The notes beneath the pieces were generated by a model. It was not told where the DNA came from. It searched no databases and saw only the letters and a list, made by a program, of their open reading frames with translations. Positions 1-6,306 of a DNA stretch of 7,941 nt are shown piece after piece (position 1 is the stretch's first letter; each line of letters starts with the position of its first letter). The stretch is from Phyllobacteriaceae bacterium. Its GTDB lineage: Bacteria > Pseudomonadota > Alphaproteobacteria > Rhizobiales > Rhizobiaceae. The stretch covers positions 1 through 7,941 of the forward strand of contig JAHEGF010000153.1 in assembly GCA_024645155.1 (NCBI GenBank). The letters run 5' to 3'. Both the position numbers and the translations under genes were made by a program.

Positions 1-1234
1 CTGGCGGAATACCGGGCCCGTTATCGTCGATGGTCAGTGTCAGGGATCCCTTTGCGTGTACTGCGGTCAGTTGGACCGTATCGGCAAATCTAAGGGCGTT
101 GGTGACAACGTTTGTAACGAGCCGCGAAAATGCATTCGGGCGCACCGTTACGACCGAACTTCCAAGGATCGACGTGGTCAGTTTGCGCTTGCGCAACGCA
201 GCGTCACGTTCGAGGTTTTCAAACATCGGCGCCAGATCGATCTCGCCGCTTTCCTCAGACCCTTCACCACGGGCAAAGGCCATGTAGCCCTCGAGCATGG
301 ACTGCATATCATCAATGTCCTGGTTCATGGCGTCGATGGCCGATTTCTTCCCTGCCAATGCAAGCTGAAGCTTGAAGCGGGTAAGGATCGTCCTGAGATC
401 GTGGCTGACGCCGGTCAGCATGTCGGTTCGCTGTTCGATCTGGCGTTCGATGCGTTCGCGCATCCGGACAAAAGCAGTGCCGGCCCGGCGGACTTCCTCG
501 GCGCCGCGCGGCTGGAAATTGTCGGGCATCGGCTGGCCCTTACCGAACTTTTCCGCGGCTTCTGCCAGTTTCTGTATCGGCCTTATCTGGTTGCGCAGGA
601 ACAATACGGCAATCGTCAGCAACACGAGAGATGTTGCAAACATCCAGATCAGAAAAATATGCGTATTGGACGCATAGGCCTGGCTGCGTGGCGCAAATAC
701 CCGCAGCACGTTGTTTTCCAACTGGATGCGGATTTCAATTGTATTCGATGCACCAACGGTATCGATCCAGAATGGCCGTCCGATGCGCCTGATAATCTCG
801 GTGCTGAGTGCCTGGTCCAGGATAGAGAAGAACGGTTTTTGTCCAGGAGCCGGCAGCGGGTCGGGAGGCATGATATCGATTTTCAGGGACAGCCTTTCCT
901 GGGCAATCCGCTTGACCTCGTCATAATTGCCGGTCTGGGGATAGGTTTCGATCATGTCGATGATCGCGGCGATATCACGTGTGACCGCGGTGGACAGGCG
1001 CTGTGTAACCGTTTGCCAATGGCGTTCCATGAACACGAAGGCAACCACCGACTGCAACAAAAGCATCGGTGCGATAACGATAATCAGTGACCGGGCATAG
1101 AGCCGTTTCGGCATGTAGCGGGCGATGCCGCGCGAGAATCGACGCCAGGTCACGCGAATGCCGCCAAGAAACCGGCGCAGCGTGCTTTTCTCGGTATCCT
1201 TTTCGGAAGTCTGATTGGTGCCTGTAAGTGCCAT
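1..1234 (-). CDS. Membrane sensor histidine kinase, EnvZ-like, 3' end cut by the window
   Basis: The gene begins at ATG 1234 and runs off the left edge; 411 codons are visible. Seen in order: a basic cytoplasmic N-terminus, a first membrane helix at about residues 50-69, a periplasmic sensing segment of about 120 residues, a second membrane helix at about 191-212, and a HAMP linker to about 262. The dimerisation/phosphoacceptor motif SHDLRT follows, with the likely phosphorylated His278. Next comes the N box (NALRFA, Asn379) and the start of the G1 box (DDNGPGIPP) at the edge. The catalytic domain is therefore incomplete only because of the window. This layout is that of OmpR-partner kinases, and the gene follows an OmpR-class regulator by 96 bases, so phosphotransfer to that regulator is the natural inference. 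The ribosome site before ATG 1234 is poor; an in-frame TTG lies 9 bases upstream. The signal sensed is unknown. Confidence 0.9.
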   Translation of the reverse strand, partial: MALTGTNQTSEKDTEKSTLRRFLGGIRVTWRRFSRGIARYMPKRLYARSLIIVIAPMLLLQSVVAFVFMERHWQTVTQRLSTAVTRDIAAIIDMIETYPQTGNYDEVKRIAQERLSLKIDIMPPDPLPAPGQKPFFSILDQALSTEIIRRIGRPFWIDTVGASNTIEIRIQLENNVLRVFAPRSQAYASNTHIFLIWMFATSLVLLTIAVLFLRNQIRPIQKLAEAAEKFGKGQPMPDNFQPRGAEEVRRAGTAFVRMRERIERQIEQRTDMLTGVSHDLRTILTRFKLQLALAGKKSAIDAMNQDIDDMQSMLEGYMAFARGEGSEESGEIDLAPMFENLERDAALRKRKLTTSILGSSVVTVRPNAFSRLVTNVVTNALRFADTVQLTAVHAKGSLTLTIDDNGPGIPP

Positions 1235-1330
1235 TGCCGCCAACTGTTGCCGCTGCGATATCGGTACCGCCCGGATACACTAGATCAAGTCGGCTTGCAC
1301 GGGAACGAACTCAAAAAAATTCAATGCGTG

Positions 1331-2035
1331 TCATTCAACCCAGAGCCGGTATCCGATACCGCGGACGGTTTGCAGCCACACGGGGTTGGCAGGATCGGCC
1401 TCGATCTTTCTGCGCAAACGGTTGATCTGCACATCTATGGTCCGCTCACCGACAGCGGCCCCGTCGCCAACCAGTTCGTGGCGGGGAATGGTTTCGCCCG
1501 CGCGCTCGGCAAACAGCGCTAGGATTTCCTGCTCCCTGTCGGTCAGTTTCACCGACACACCGCCCTTCTTCAGTTCGCGGCGGGCGACAGCGAATGTGTA
1601 GGGCCCAAATACAAGCTGCTCGACTTTGGGAACCGGTGGCATTCCGCCGCGGCGCAAAATGCTGTTGATCCGCAGGATCAGTTCGCGCGGATCAAACGGC
1701 TTTGCAAGGTAGTCATCGGCCCCCGCCTCCAGTCCGGCGATCTTGCTGTCCGTTTCCGACAAGGCGGTCAGCATCAGGATCGGAACATCCTTCTCGTCGC
1801 GCAGCGAGCGGGTCAGGTCGAGGCCGCTTTCGCCCGGCATCATCACGTCAACAATCAGCAGGTCGAAATCCAGGCTGTGCAGCAATCGTCTGGAATCGGC
1901 GGCATTGGAAGCGACGGTCACCCGGAACCCGTTTTCGGTCAGGTAATCGCGGAGCAGGTTTCGAATGCGGGTATCATCATCGACCACAAGCAGATGCGGC
2001 GCATCGTCATTTGGAGCGCAGGTCACATCGGTCAT
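1331..2035 (-). CDS. petR: OmpR-class response regulator, PetR type
   Basis: This is a two-domain DNA-binding response regulator of 234 residues. The receiver domain (about 12-125) shows the acidic pair in LLVVDDD, the phosphoacceptor Asp63 in IVDVMMPG, the Thr of MLTALSE and the Lys of AKPFDP. A winged-helix trans_reg_C domain follows to the C-terminus, with the typical ending RTIDVQINRLRRKIE and QTVRGIGYRL. The start is ambiguous. ATG 2035 has an AAAGG ribosome site seven bases upstream and gives the short N-terminus usual in the family. An in-frame ATG at 2056 would add seven residues and has GGAG only four bases upstream. The gene lies directly downstream of a petP-like gene, the order described in Rhodobacter capsulatus, where PetR is required for cytochrome bc1 and growth. 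I infer PetR from that arrangement and the general sequence; the regulon here may differ. A kinase gene follows. Confidence 0.9.
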   Translation of the reverse strand: MTDVTCAPNDDAPHLLVVDDDTRIRNLLRDYLTENGFRVTVASNAADSRRLLHSLDFDLLIVDVMMPGESGLDLTRSLRDEKDVPILMLTALSETDSKIAGLEAGADDYLAKPFDPRELILRINSILRRGGMPPVPKVEQLVFGPYTFAVARRELKKGGVSVKLTDREQEILALFAERAGETIPRHELVGDGAAVGERTIDVQINRLRRKIEADPANPVWLQTVRGIGYRLWVE

Positions 2036-2077
2036 TCCATTGCCTTTCGGTATCATCGCTCTCCGTTCCCGTTTCCG

Positions 2078-2578
2078 TCACGTGTCCTTTTCCGCCAGGT
2101 CATCCAACTGGCTGCGCAAGCCGGAATCAACCATCGCCACGAGAAACCTTCGCACGACAGCGTGGGCGTCCTGCCCGGCCTCCTGCAATGCCCCGGAGAT
2201 GCGGCGGGACTGTGGCGCTGCCAGGGTCAGGGCCAGTTCCCGGCCTTTCTCGGTCGGAAAAAGCTCACGCTGGCGGCGGTCTTCTACACCCTGGATCTGG
2301 GCAATGTAGCCGGTTTCGATAAGCTGCTTTAGCACCCTGGCCAGGCTTTGTTTCGTGATTTTCAGGATTTCCAGTAATTCGGCAACCGTCAGACCCGGCT
2401 TGCGGTTTACAAAATGTATGACCCGGTGATGGGCGCGACCAAAGCCGAATTCGGCCAAAATGACATCCGGATCGGAGGTGAAATCCCGGTAGGCAAAAAA
2501 GAGCAGCTCGATGATGTCGAGATGGAGTGTTTCTTCGGGCGTCAGCGCGGCGGAAACAAGTGGTGGCGGGGCGTTCAT
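2078..2578 (-). CDS. petP: MarR-family transcriptional regulator, PetP type
   Basis: The product is a 166-residue winged-helix repressor-type protein, the usual MarR size and that of PetP (about 18 kDa). Helices at about 15-60 would form the dimer interface with the C-terminal helices. The helix-turn-helix spans about 62-90, with the recognition helix around ITKQSLARVLKQLIETG. The wing carries the conserved DRR-type arginines (EDRRQRELFPTEKG, about 99-112). ATG 2578 is preceded by a good GGAAGA ribosome site. The gene is first in an operon with the response regulator, whose start lies 21 or 42 bases downstream, and it is divergent from ilvE. A perfect inverted repeat 32 bases upstream of its start is a plausible operator, so autoregulation is likely (inference). 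No ligand-binding cysteine is present; the protein has no Cys. Confidence 0.9.
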   Translation of the reverse strand: MNAPPPLVSAALTPEETLHLDIIELLFFAYRDFTSDPDVILAEFGFGRAHHRVIHFVNRKPGLTVAELLEILKITKQSLARVLKQLIETGYIAQIQGVEDRRQRELFPTEKGRELALTLAAPQSRRISGALQEAGQDAHAVVRRFLVAMVDSGLRSQLDDLAEKDT

Positions 2579-2609
2579 GAATGTCTTCCGTATTTGCCTT
2601 TGAACCGGA

Positions 2610-2638
2610 AATTTATGTCAGTCTTATTGACATAAATT
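2610..2638. promoter_or_regulatory. Perfect 11-base inverted repeat, probable operator of the MarR-family regulator
   Basis: The left arm AATTTATGTCA (2610-2620) and the right arm TGACATAAATT (2628-2638) are exact reverse complements, separated by the 7-base spacer GTCTTAT. The site lies between the divergent petP and ilvE genes. The right arm includes most of the TTGACA -35 box that faces ilvE; the left arm provides a mirror-image CTGACA facing petP. MarR proteins bind palindromes as dimers and commonly regulate their own divergent promoter, so PetP is the first candidate ligand. This is inference: no binding data can be read from sequence. Confidence 0.7.
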
Positions 2639-2655
2639 GGGACTGGTGGTAATTT
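2627..2655 (+). promoter_or_regulatory. Predicted sigma-70-type promoter of ilvE
   Basis: A consensus -35 TTGACA at 2627-2632 is followed by a 17-base spacer and a weaker -10 TAATTT at 2650-2655. The predicted transcription start is near 2662, leaving a leader of about 165 bases before the ilvE ATG. The -35 box sits inside the right arm of the inverted repeat, so a protein bound there would be expected to block RNA polymerase. Confidence 0.55.
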
Positions 2656-2828
2656 TTGTTATGTTTGCAGCACAGATGCGAACGAAAGTTAGGTTTCAGA
2701 CTGTTATTGTGGAACATTGTTGTACCATCCGTTGATAGTCACTTGGTGTTTAACCGCAAGAGCAGTCCAAGGCAAAACTGAACAATAACGGACGAAACCC
2801 GGCGCCGCACAAAGCATTGGAGCATGGT

Positions 2829-3722
2829 ATGGCAGGAACCCCTTTTGATCAGCTGGAAGGCTGGATCTGGTTCAATGGCGAATTTGTCAAATGGGCTGAC
2901 GCCAAAATTCATGTGCTGACCCACGGATTGCACTATGCCAGCGCCGTGTTCGAGGGCGAACGGGCCTATGGAGGCAAGATTTTCAAGCTGACAGAACACA
3001 CCGAACGGCTGCATGAATCTGCACGTTTGCTTGGCTTCCGGATTCCGTATTCCGTCGAGGAAATCGACGAGTCGTGCCGGCAATTGCTTGAACGTCAGGG
3101 ATTCAGCGACGCCTATGTCCGGCCGATTGCCTGGCGCGGCAGCGAGATGATGGGGGTTTCGGCACAGAAGAACCGCATCAATCTGGCGATCGCCATTTGG
3201 CAGTGGCCAAGCTATTTCGACCCCGAGCAGCGTCTCAAGGGCATTCGCGTCGACATTGCCGACTATTGCCGTCCGGATCCCAGAACGGCACCGTCGAAAT
3301 CGAAAGCGGCCGGTCTTTACATGATCTGCACCATCTCCAAACACGCAGCGGAGGCGAAGGGCTATGCCGATGCACTGATGCTCGATTGGCGTGGAAGGGT
3401 GGCCGAGGCGACTGGAGCGAATGTCTTTTTTGTCAAGGATGGTGTCCTTCATACGCCGGACCCGGATGCCTTTCTTGACGGTATCACGCGCCGTACGGTT
3501 ATAGGATTGGCCAAAGCACGGGGGCTCGAGGTCGTAGAGCGCGCAATCATGCCCGAAGAACTGGCCGATTTTGAACAATGCTTCCTGACCGGAACCGCTG
3601 TTGAGGTAACACCGGTCTCGGAAATTGGCCCGTACCAGTTTACCGTTGGCGACATCACGAAATCGCTCATGGAAGACTACAGCGCGGCCGTGCAGCCAAG
3701 CCGGGCAATAGCCGCAGAATAG
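2829..3722 (+). CDS. ilvE: Branched-chain amino-acid aminotransferase
   Basis: This is a PLP-dependent class IV aminotransferase of 297 residues that interconverts Leu, Ile and Val with their 2-oxo acids using glutamate/2-oxoglutarate, in the cytoplasm. The N-terminal HVLTHGLHYASAVFEGERAY block is typical of IlvE. The Schiff-base lysine is Lys159 in APSKSKAAG, the same position as in E. coli IlvE. The class IV signature follows (EATGANVFF, then LHTP and LDGITRRTV), and the cofactor-phosphate loop is TGTAVEVTPVSEIG. Length and motifs are complete. I chose ATG 2829 because GGAG lies six bases upstream; an in-frame TTG at 2817 would add four residues but overlaps that ribosome site. The gene is divergent from petP and probably controlled from the inverted repeat between them. 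No strong terminator is visible after the stop. D-amino-acid or aminodeoxychorismate enzymes share the fold, but the N-terminal block fits IlvE better. Confidence 0.95.
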   Translation: MAGTPFDQLEGWIWFNGEFVKWADAKIHVLTHGLHYASAVFEGERAYGGKIFKLTEHTERLHESARLLGFRIPYSVEEIDESCRQLLERQGFSDAYVRPIAWRGSEMMGVSAQKNRINLAIAIWQWPSYFDPEQRLKGIRVDIADYCRPDPRTAPSKSKAAGLYMICTISKHAAEAKGYADALMLDWRGRVAEATGANVFFVKDGVLHTPDPDAFLDGITRRTVIGLAKARGLEVVERAIMPEELADFEQCFLTGTAVEVTPVSEIGPYQFTVGDITKSLMEDYSAAVQPSRAIAAE

Positions 3723-3770
3723 AAGCGGTTGTCTGATACGGGGATAAACGCTGGGTTTTGACAATCCTGT

Positions 3771-3799
3771 TTGACACGCATTGGTAATATGTCTTTAGT
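3771..3799 (+). promoter_or_regulatory. Predicted sigma-70-type promoter for the glycine-rich protein gene
   Basis: TTGACA at 3771-3776 and TTTAGT at 3794-3799 are separated by 17 bases. A second TTGACA lies 13 bases upstream at 3758-3763, but no good -10 box follows it at the right distance. The predicted start near 3806 would give a leader of about 37 bases before ATG 3843. Confidence 0.55.
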
Positions 3800-3842
3800 C
3801 TCTGTTCTTGAGGGGCAATGGACGGAACCAGGAGACAACTCA

Positions 3843-4133
3843 ATGGAAGCGTTACTCCCAATCATTATTCAGGCTGTGACCGGCGCCATTGGCGGCAATG
3901 CGGTAAGCGGCGTTCTCAAACAGGCAGCCATGAGCGTGCTTGCGCGTTCCATATCAGGTGCAATCGGCGGTGTCGGCGGCGGCGCATTGCTCGGCAGCCT
4001 GCTTGGTGGAGCTGCCGGTGATCCGGCCGGGGGTGGGGCGCTTGGCGGACTCCTTGGACAAGCGGTCGGTGGCTTGGCAGGCGGCGGCATCTTAAGCGCG
4101 ATTGTCGGTATTGTCATGAAGGGTGCCAAGTAG
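3843..4133 (+). CDS. Small glycine-rich hydrophobic protein of unknown function
   Basis: The product has 96 residues, of which 27 are glycine by my count, with much Ala, Leu and Ile and no Cys. An apolar N-terminal stretch (EALLPIIIQAVTGAIGG) is followed by a few charged residues (around VLKQAAMSVLARS). The rest is a long glycine-zipper-like run with near-repeats such as GALLGSLLGG and GALGGLLGQ, ending in an apolar segment and MKGAK. It would be expected to insert into or pack against membranes, or to self-associate. ATG 3843 is chosen because AGGAG lies eight bases upstream; a longer reading from TTG 3771 starts inside the promoter and is unlikely. Small Gly-rich proteins beginning MxxLLPI are, from memory, common in alphaproteobacteria, without a known role. 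The composition also recalls glycine-zipper bacteriocins and outer-membrane 2TM proteins, but there is no leader peptide, double-glycine cleavage context or export gene nearby to support a bacteriocin. Confidence 0.8.
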   Translation: MEALLPIIIQAVTGAIGGNAVSGVLKQAAMSVLARSISGAIGGVGGGALLGSLLGGAAGDPAGGGALGGLLGQAVGGLAGGGILSAIVGIVMKGAK

Positions 4134-4160
4134 CCGGCATCCGCAACAATACCTTTAATT

Positions 4161-4187
4161 TGACGGGTGGCCTTGCGCTGCCCGTTG
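4161..4187 (+). terminator. Possible transcription terminator after the glycine-rich gene
   Basis: A nine-pair stem (ACGGGTGGC at 4163-4171 with GCTGCCCGT at 4177-4185, counting two G-U pairs) closes a five-base loop, and G-U pairs could extend it at the base. The downstream tract (TTGTCGTTTG) is only partly T-rich, so termination may be weak and gloC could still be read through. Confidence 0.35.
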
Positions 4188-4238
4188 TCGTTTGCCAAAC
4201 CGGCACGGCCAACTTGCCCGGGACAATGGAGACCTGCC

Positions 4239-4880
4239 ATGGGACAACTGAACGCGGGAATTGTACCCGTCACGCCGTTTCAACAGAATTGCACCCTGCT
4301 TTTCGATGCCGACAGCAAAAAGGGAGTGGTTGTCGATCCCGGTGGCGACATTGACCGCATTCAGGCCGCCATTGATGGCAACAAGATCGATATCGAGGCA
4401 ATTTGGCTGACCCATGGCCATATTGATCATGCCGGTGGCGCGTTGGATCTGAAAGATGCGTTGGGCGTTGACATTATCGGTTCGCACCGCGATGACCTGC
4501 CGTTGCTGCAGGACCTCGAACAGCAGGCGCACATGTTCGGTCTTGAAGGTGCTGTGCGCAATGTGACGCCCGACCGCTGGCTGGAAGAGGGAGACGTCGT
4601 TTCCTTCGGCGACCATGAATTCGAGGTTCTGCATTGCCCCGGCCACGCGCCCGGGCATGTTGTGTTTTACAACCGTGCCGCCAAGTTCGCCCATGTCGGT
4701 GATGTCCTGTTCAGCGGTTCGATCGGCCGTACCGACTTGCCGGGCGGAAGCCACCAGACTTTGATCCGGTCCATCAAGGAAAAGCTTTTTCCGCTCGGCG
4801 ACGATATCGGGTTCATCTGCGGTCACGGACCCGGCGGACGGTTTGGAGACGAACGCCGGACCAACCCGTTCCTGACCTGA
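4239..4880 (+). CDS. gloC: Metallo-beta-lactamase-fold hydrolase, type II glyoxalase II (GloC/YcbL family)
   Basis: This 213-residue protein matches E. coli YcbL (GloC) in length and along its whole sequence as I remember it. GloC hydrolyses S-lactoylglutathione to D-lactate and glutathione in methylglyoxal detoxification. All metal ligands are visible: His59, His61, Asp63 and His64 in THGHIDH, His136 in HCPGHAPGH, Asp155 in VGDVLFSG and His196 in CGHGPGG. The family ending (ERRTNPFL) is present. The C-terminal substrate-binding domain of classical glyoxalase II (GloB) is absent, as expected for the short type. ATG 4239 has GGAGA six bases upstream; a longer in-frame reading from 4167 would start inside the upstream hairpin and is unlikely. 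The gene follows the glycine-rich gene by 105 bases and converges on the acyltransferase gene with only ten bases between the stops. Other small thioester hydrolases of this fold remain possible. Confidence 0.92.
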   Translation: MGQLNAGIVPVTPFQQNCTLLFDADSKKGVVVDPGGDIDRIQAAIDGNKIDIEAIWLTHGHIDHAGGALDLKDALGVDIIGSHRDDLPLLQDLEQQAHMFGLEGAVRNVTPDRWLEEGDVVSFGDHEFEVLHCPGHAPGHVVFYNRAAKFAHVGDVLFSGSIGRTDLPGGSHQTLIRSIKEKLFPLGDDIGFICGHGPGGRFGDERRTNPFLT

Positions 4881-4890
4881 TCACCAGCCG

Positions 4891-6306
4891 CTAGAACAGG
4901 TGCCGGATCGAATTGGCGTAATAGGCTACAAGCGGTTCCTCACCTGGAACGATGTGCAATATGCCATCCTCGCTGCTTGTCACGATATGGCGCAACTGAA
5001 GCATGCGCAGGCCGACGGTCACTTCATAGTCGCGGTCGGCATGAGGAATGTGGACATGCGCGTGCCTGTCCCTCAACCGGTCAATCAGGCTGTTGACCTC
5101 GGATTTCAGCGACAGCAGGTCGATACCGTCTTCGCCGGCCTCGATCAGCGCAAAGGCAACAAGCGAAACAGGCAGCGCCGGAATGACCTTTCCAACCTCC
5201 GCCATCAGGTGTTCGCCCAGCGCCTGCATGACCGCCGGCTTCTCGTCCTTGTCGAGTGACATACGGCCGGGAATGCCGTTGGCAGCCAGGAACTTGTTGA
5301 GCGAGACCGGCGTTCCGAACGACACGCAGGCATAGCCGAACCGGTGCCAGCGGCCGAGTACGCGCAACCGCAGGTTCTTTGCAAGAAATCCCAGCGTCTT
5401 CCATGTTTTCTGCCGCGTGGAAACCGGCGGCGGTTTGCCCATTATTTCGGCGACCAGCGAGCGGTCCTCGAGAACGCGGTCATAGTTGAGGCCGACCGGA
5501 ATGAAGACGATGTCGTGACTGTCGGGATCGTGGGACGAGACGATGTAGGAAAGCAGGCCGAGCTTGACCGGCCTGATCAGGCCGTCACGCGACAGTCCTC
5601 CTTCGGGAAATATCGCCTGCGTCACGCCGGCCTCGGTTGCCATGCCGACATAACGCGCCAGAACGCGGCGATAGAGCCGGTTGCGCGCATCGCGGCGAAT
5701 GAAATAGGCGCCAGTCGCGCGGATCAGGGTTTGCAGGACCGGAATACGAGCCCATTCCCCGACCGCATAGGACAATGCCGCCGAGGCTGACGCCAGGTAG
5801 GTAACGAGTACGTAATCCATGTTGGACCGATGATTGATGACGAATACCACCGTTGCATCCGGATCGACCTCGCGCAGCGCGTCGACATCGGAATAGCCGA
5901 GCCGCACGCGGTACAACGCCTGCGACAGGCCGCGCGCAATGCGGATGCCGACGCGGAAATAGATGTAGGCGCTGAACGCGGGGACGATCTCGCGGGCATA
6001 ACGTCCGGCCTTGTCCATCGCCACCTCGATCAGGGTGTTTTCCTCTTTGGCATAATCCTCGGCGGCACGGACGACTTCGGGATCATGGGCCAGACGGTCG
6101 ATCAGCACCTGGCGCCTTGTCAGGCCGAACGGCCGGATCTTAAGCTGCAGCCGTGTGTTGAGTTCCTCGATCGCGCGGTTGACGCGGCGGCGCAAAAACC
6201 AGCGCACCGCAGGGGTCAGCAGCCGGTCTATCAGGCCGATCGCAGCCAGCAGGCCCGCCAGAACGACGAACCAGACCGGAAGTTCGATGGTCGAGGCAAA
6301 CTCCAT
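4891..6306 (-). CDS. Glycerol-3-phosphate acyltransferase-like protein (PlsB/GPAT family, short form)
   Basis: The predicted role is transfer of an acyl chain to glycerol-3-phosphate, or a related lysolipid, at the inner membrane. All four family blocks are present: motif I NHRSNMDYV with the catalytic pair His159/Asp164; motif II GAYFIRR (about 199-205); motif III FPEGGLSRDG (about 233-242); motif IV PVGLNYDRVLED (about 270-281) followed by MGKPPP. Motif IV in this form is characteristic of GPATs rather than PlsC-type enzymes. One N-terminal membrane helix (about 10-28) precedes a basic segment. At 471 residues it is much shorter than E. coli PlsB (807), mainly in the N-terminal region. ATG 6306 overlaps the upstream stop as TGATG and has GGAAG six bases upstream; GTG 6309 is also in frame. 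Many alphaproteobacteria rely on PlsX/PlsY, so this may be an accessory enzyme. Acceptor specificity cannot be read here. Confidence 0.85.
   Translation of the reverse strand: MEFASTIELPVWFVVLAGLLAAIGLIDRLLTPAVRWFLRRRVNRAIEELNTRLQLKIRPFGLTRRQVLIDRLAHDPEVVRAAEDYAKEENTLIEVAMDKAGRYAREIVPAFSAYIYFRVGIRIARGLSQALYRVRLGYSDVDALREVDPDATVVFVINHRSNMDYVLVTYLASASAALSYAVGEWARIPVLQTLIRATGAYFIRRDARNRLYRRVLARYVGMATEAGVTQAIFPEGGLSRDGLIRPVKLGLLSYIVSSHDPDSHDIVFIPVGLNYDRVLEDRSLVAEIMGKPPPVSTRQKTWKTLGFLAKNLRLRVLGRWHRFGYACVSFGTPVSLNKFLAANGIPGRMSLDKDEKPAVMQALGEHLMAEVGKVIPALPVSLVAFALIEAGEDGIDLLSLKSEVNSLIDRLRDRHAHVHIPHADRDYEVTVGLRMLQLRHIVTSSEDGILHIVPGEEPLVAYYANSIRHLF

Noticed and set aside
56..1090. Open frame of 344 codons on the plus strand opposite the sensor kinase
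   Set aside because: The minus strand encodes kinase motifs in correct order through the same bases; the plus-strand product is His/Arg/Gln-rich with no domain.
2742..2771. CTTGG/CCAAG pairing in the ilvE leader, considered as an attenuator
   Set aside because: Only five pairs with a loop of about twenty bases, and no following T-run.
3723..3757. AGCGGTT with AACGCT pairing after ilvE, considered as a terminator
   Set aside because: The stem is short and mismatched with a loop of about fifteen bases; the following TTTT belongs to the next promoter region.
2739..3764. Open frame of 341 codons on the minus strand opposite ilvE
   Set aside because: It is antisense to a complete, clearly recognised aminotransferase, has no recognisable domain, and reads as a shadow of codon bias on the other strand.
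3843..4133. Glycine-rich protein as a class II bacteriocin
   Set aside because: No double-glycine leader, immunity gene, or dedicated exporter nearby; the neighbours are housekeeping enzymes.
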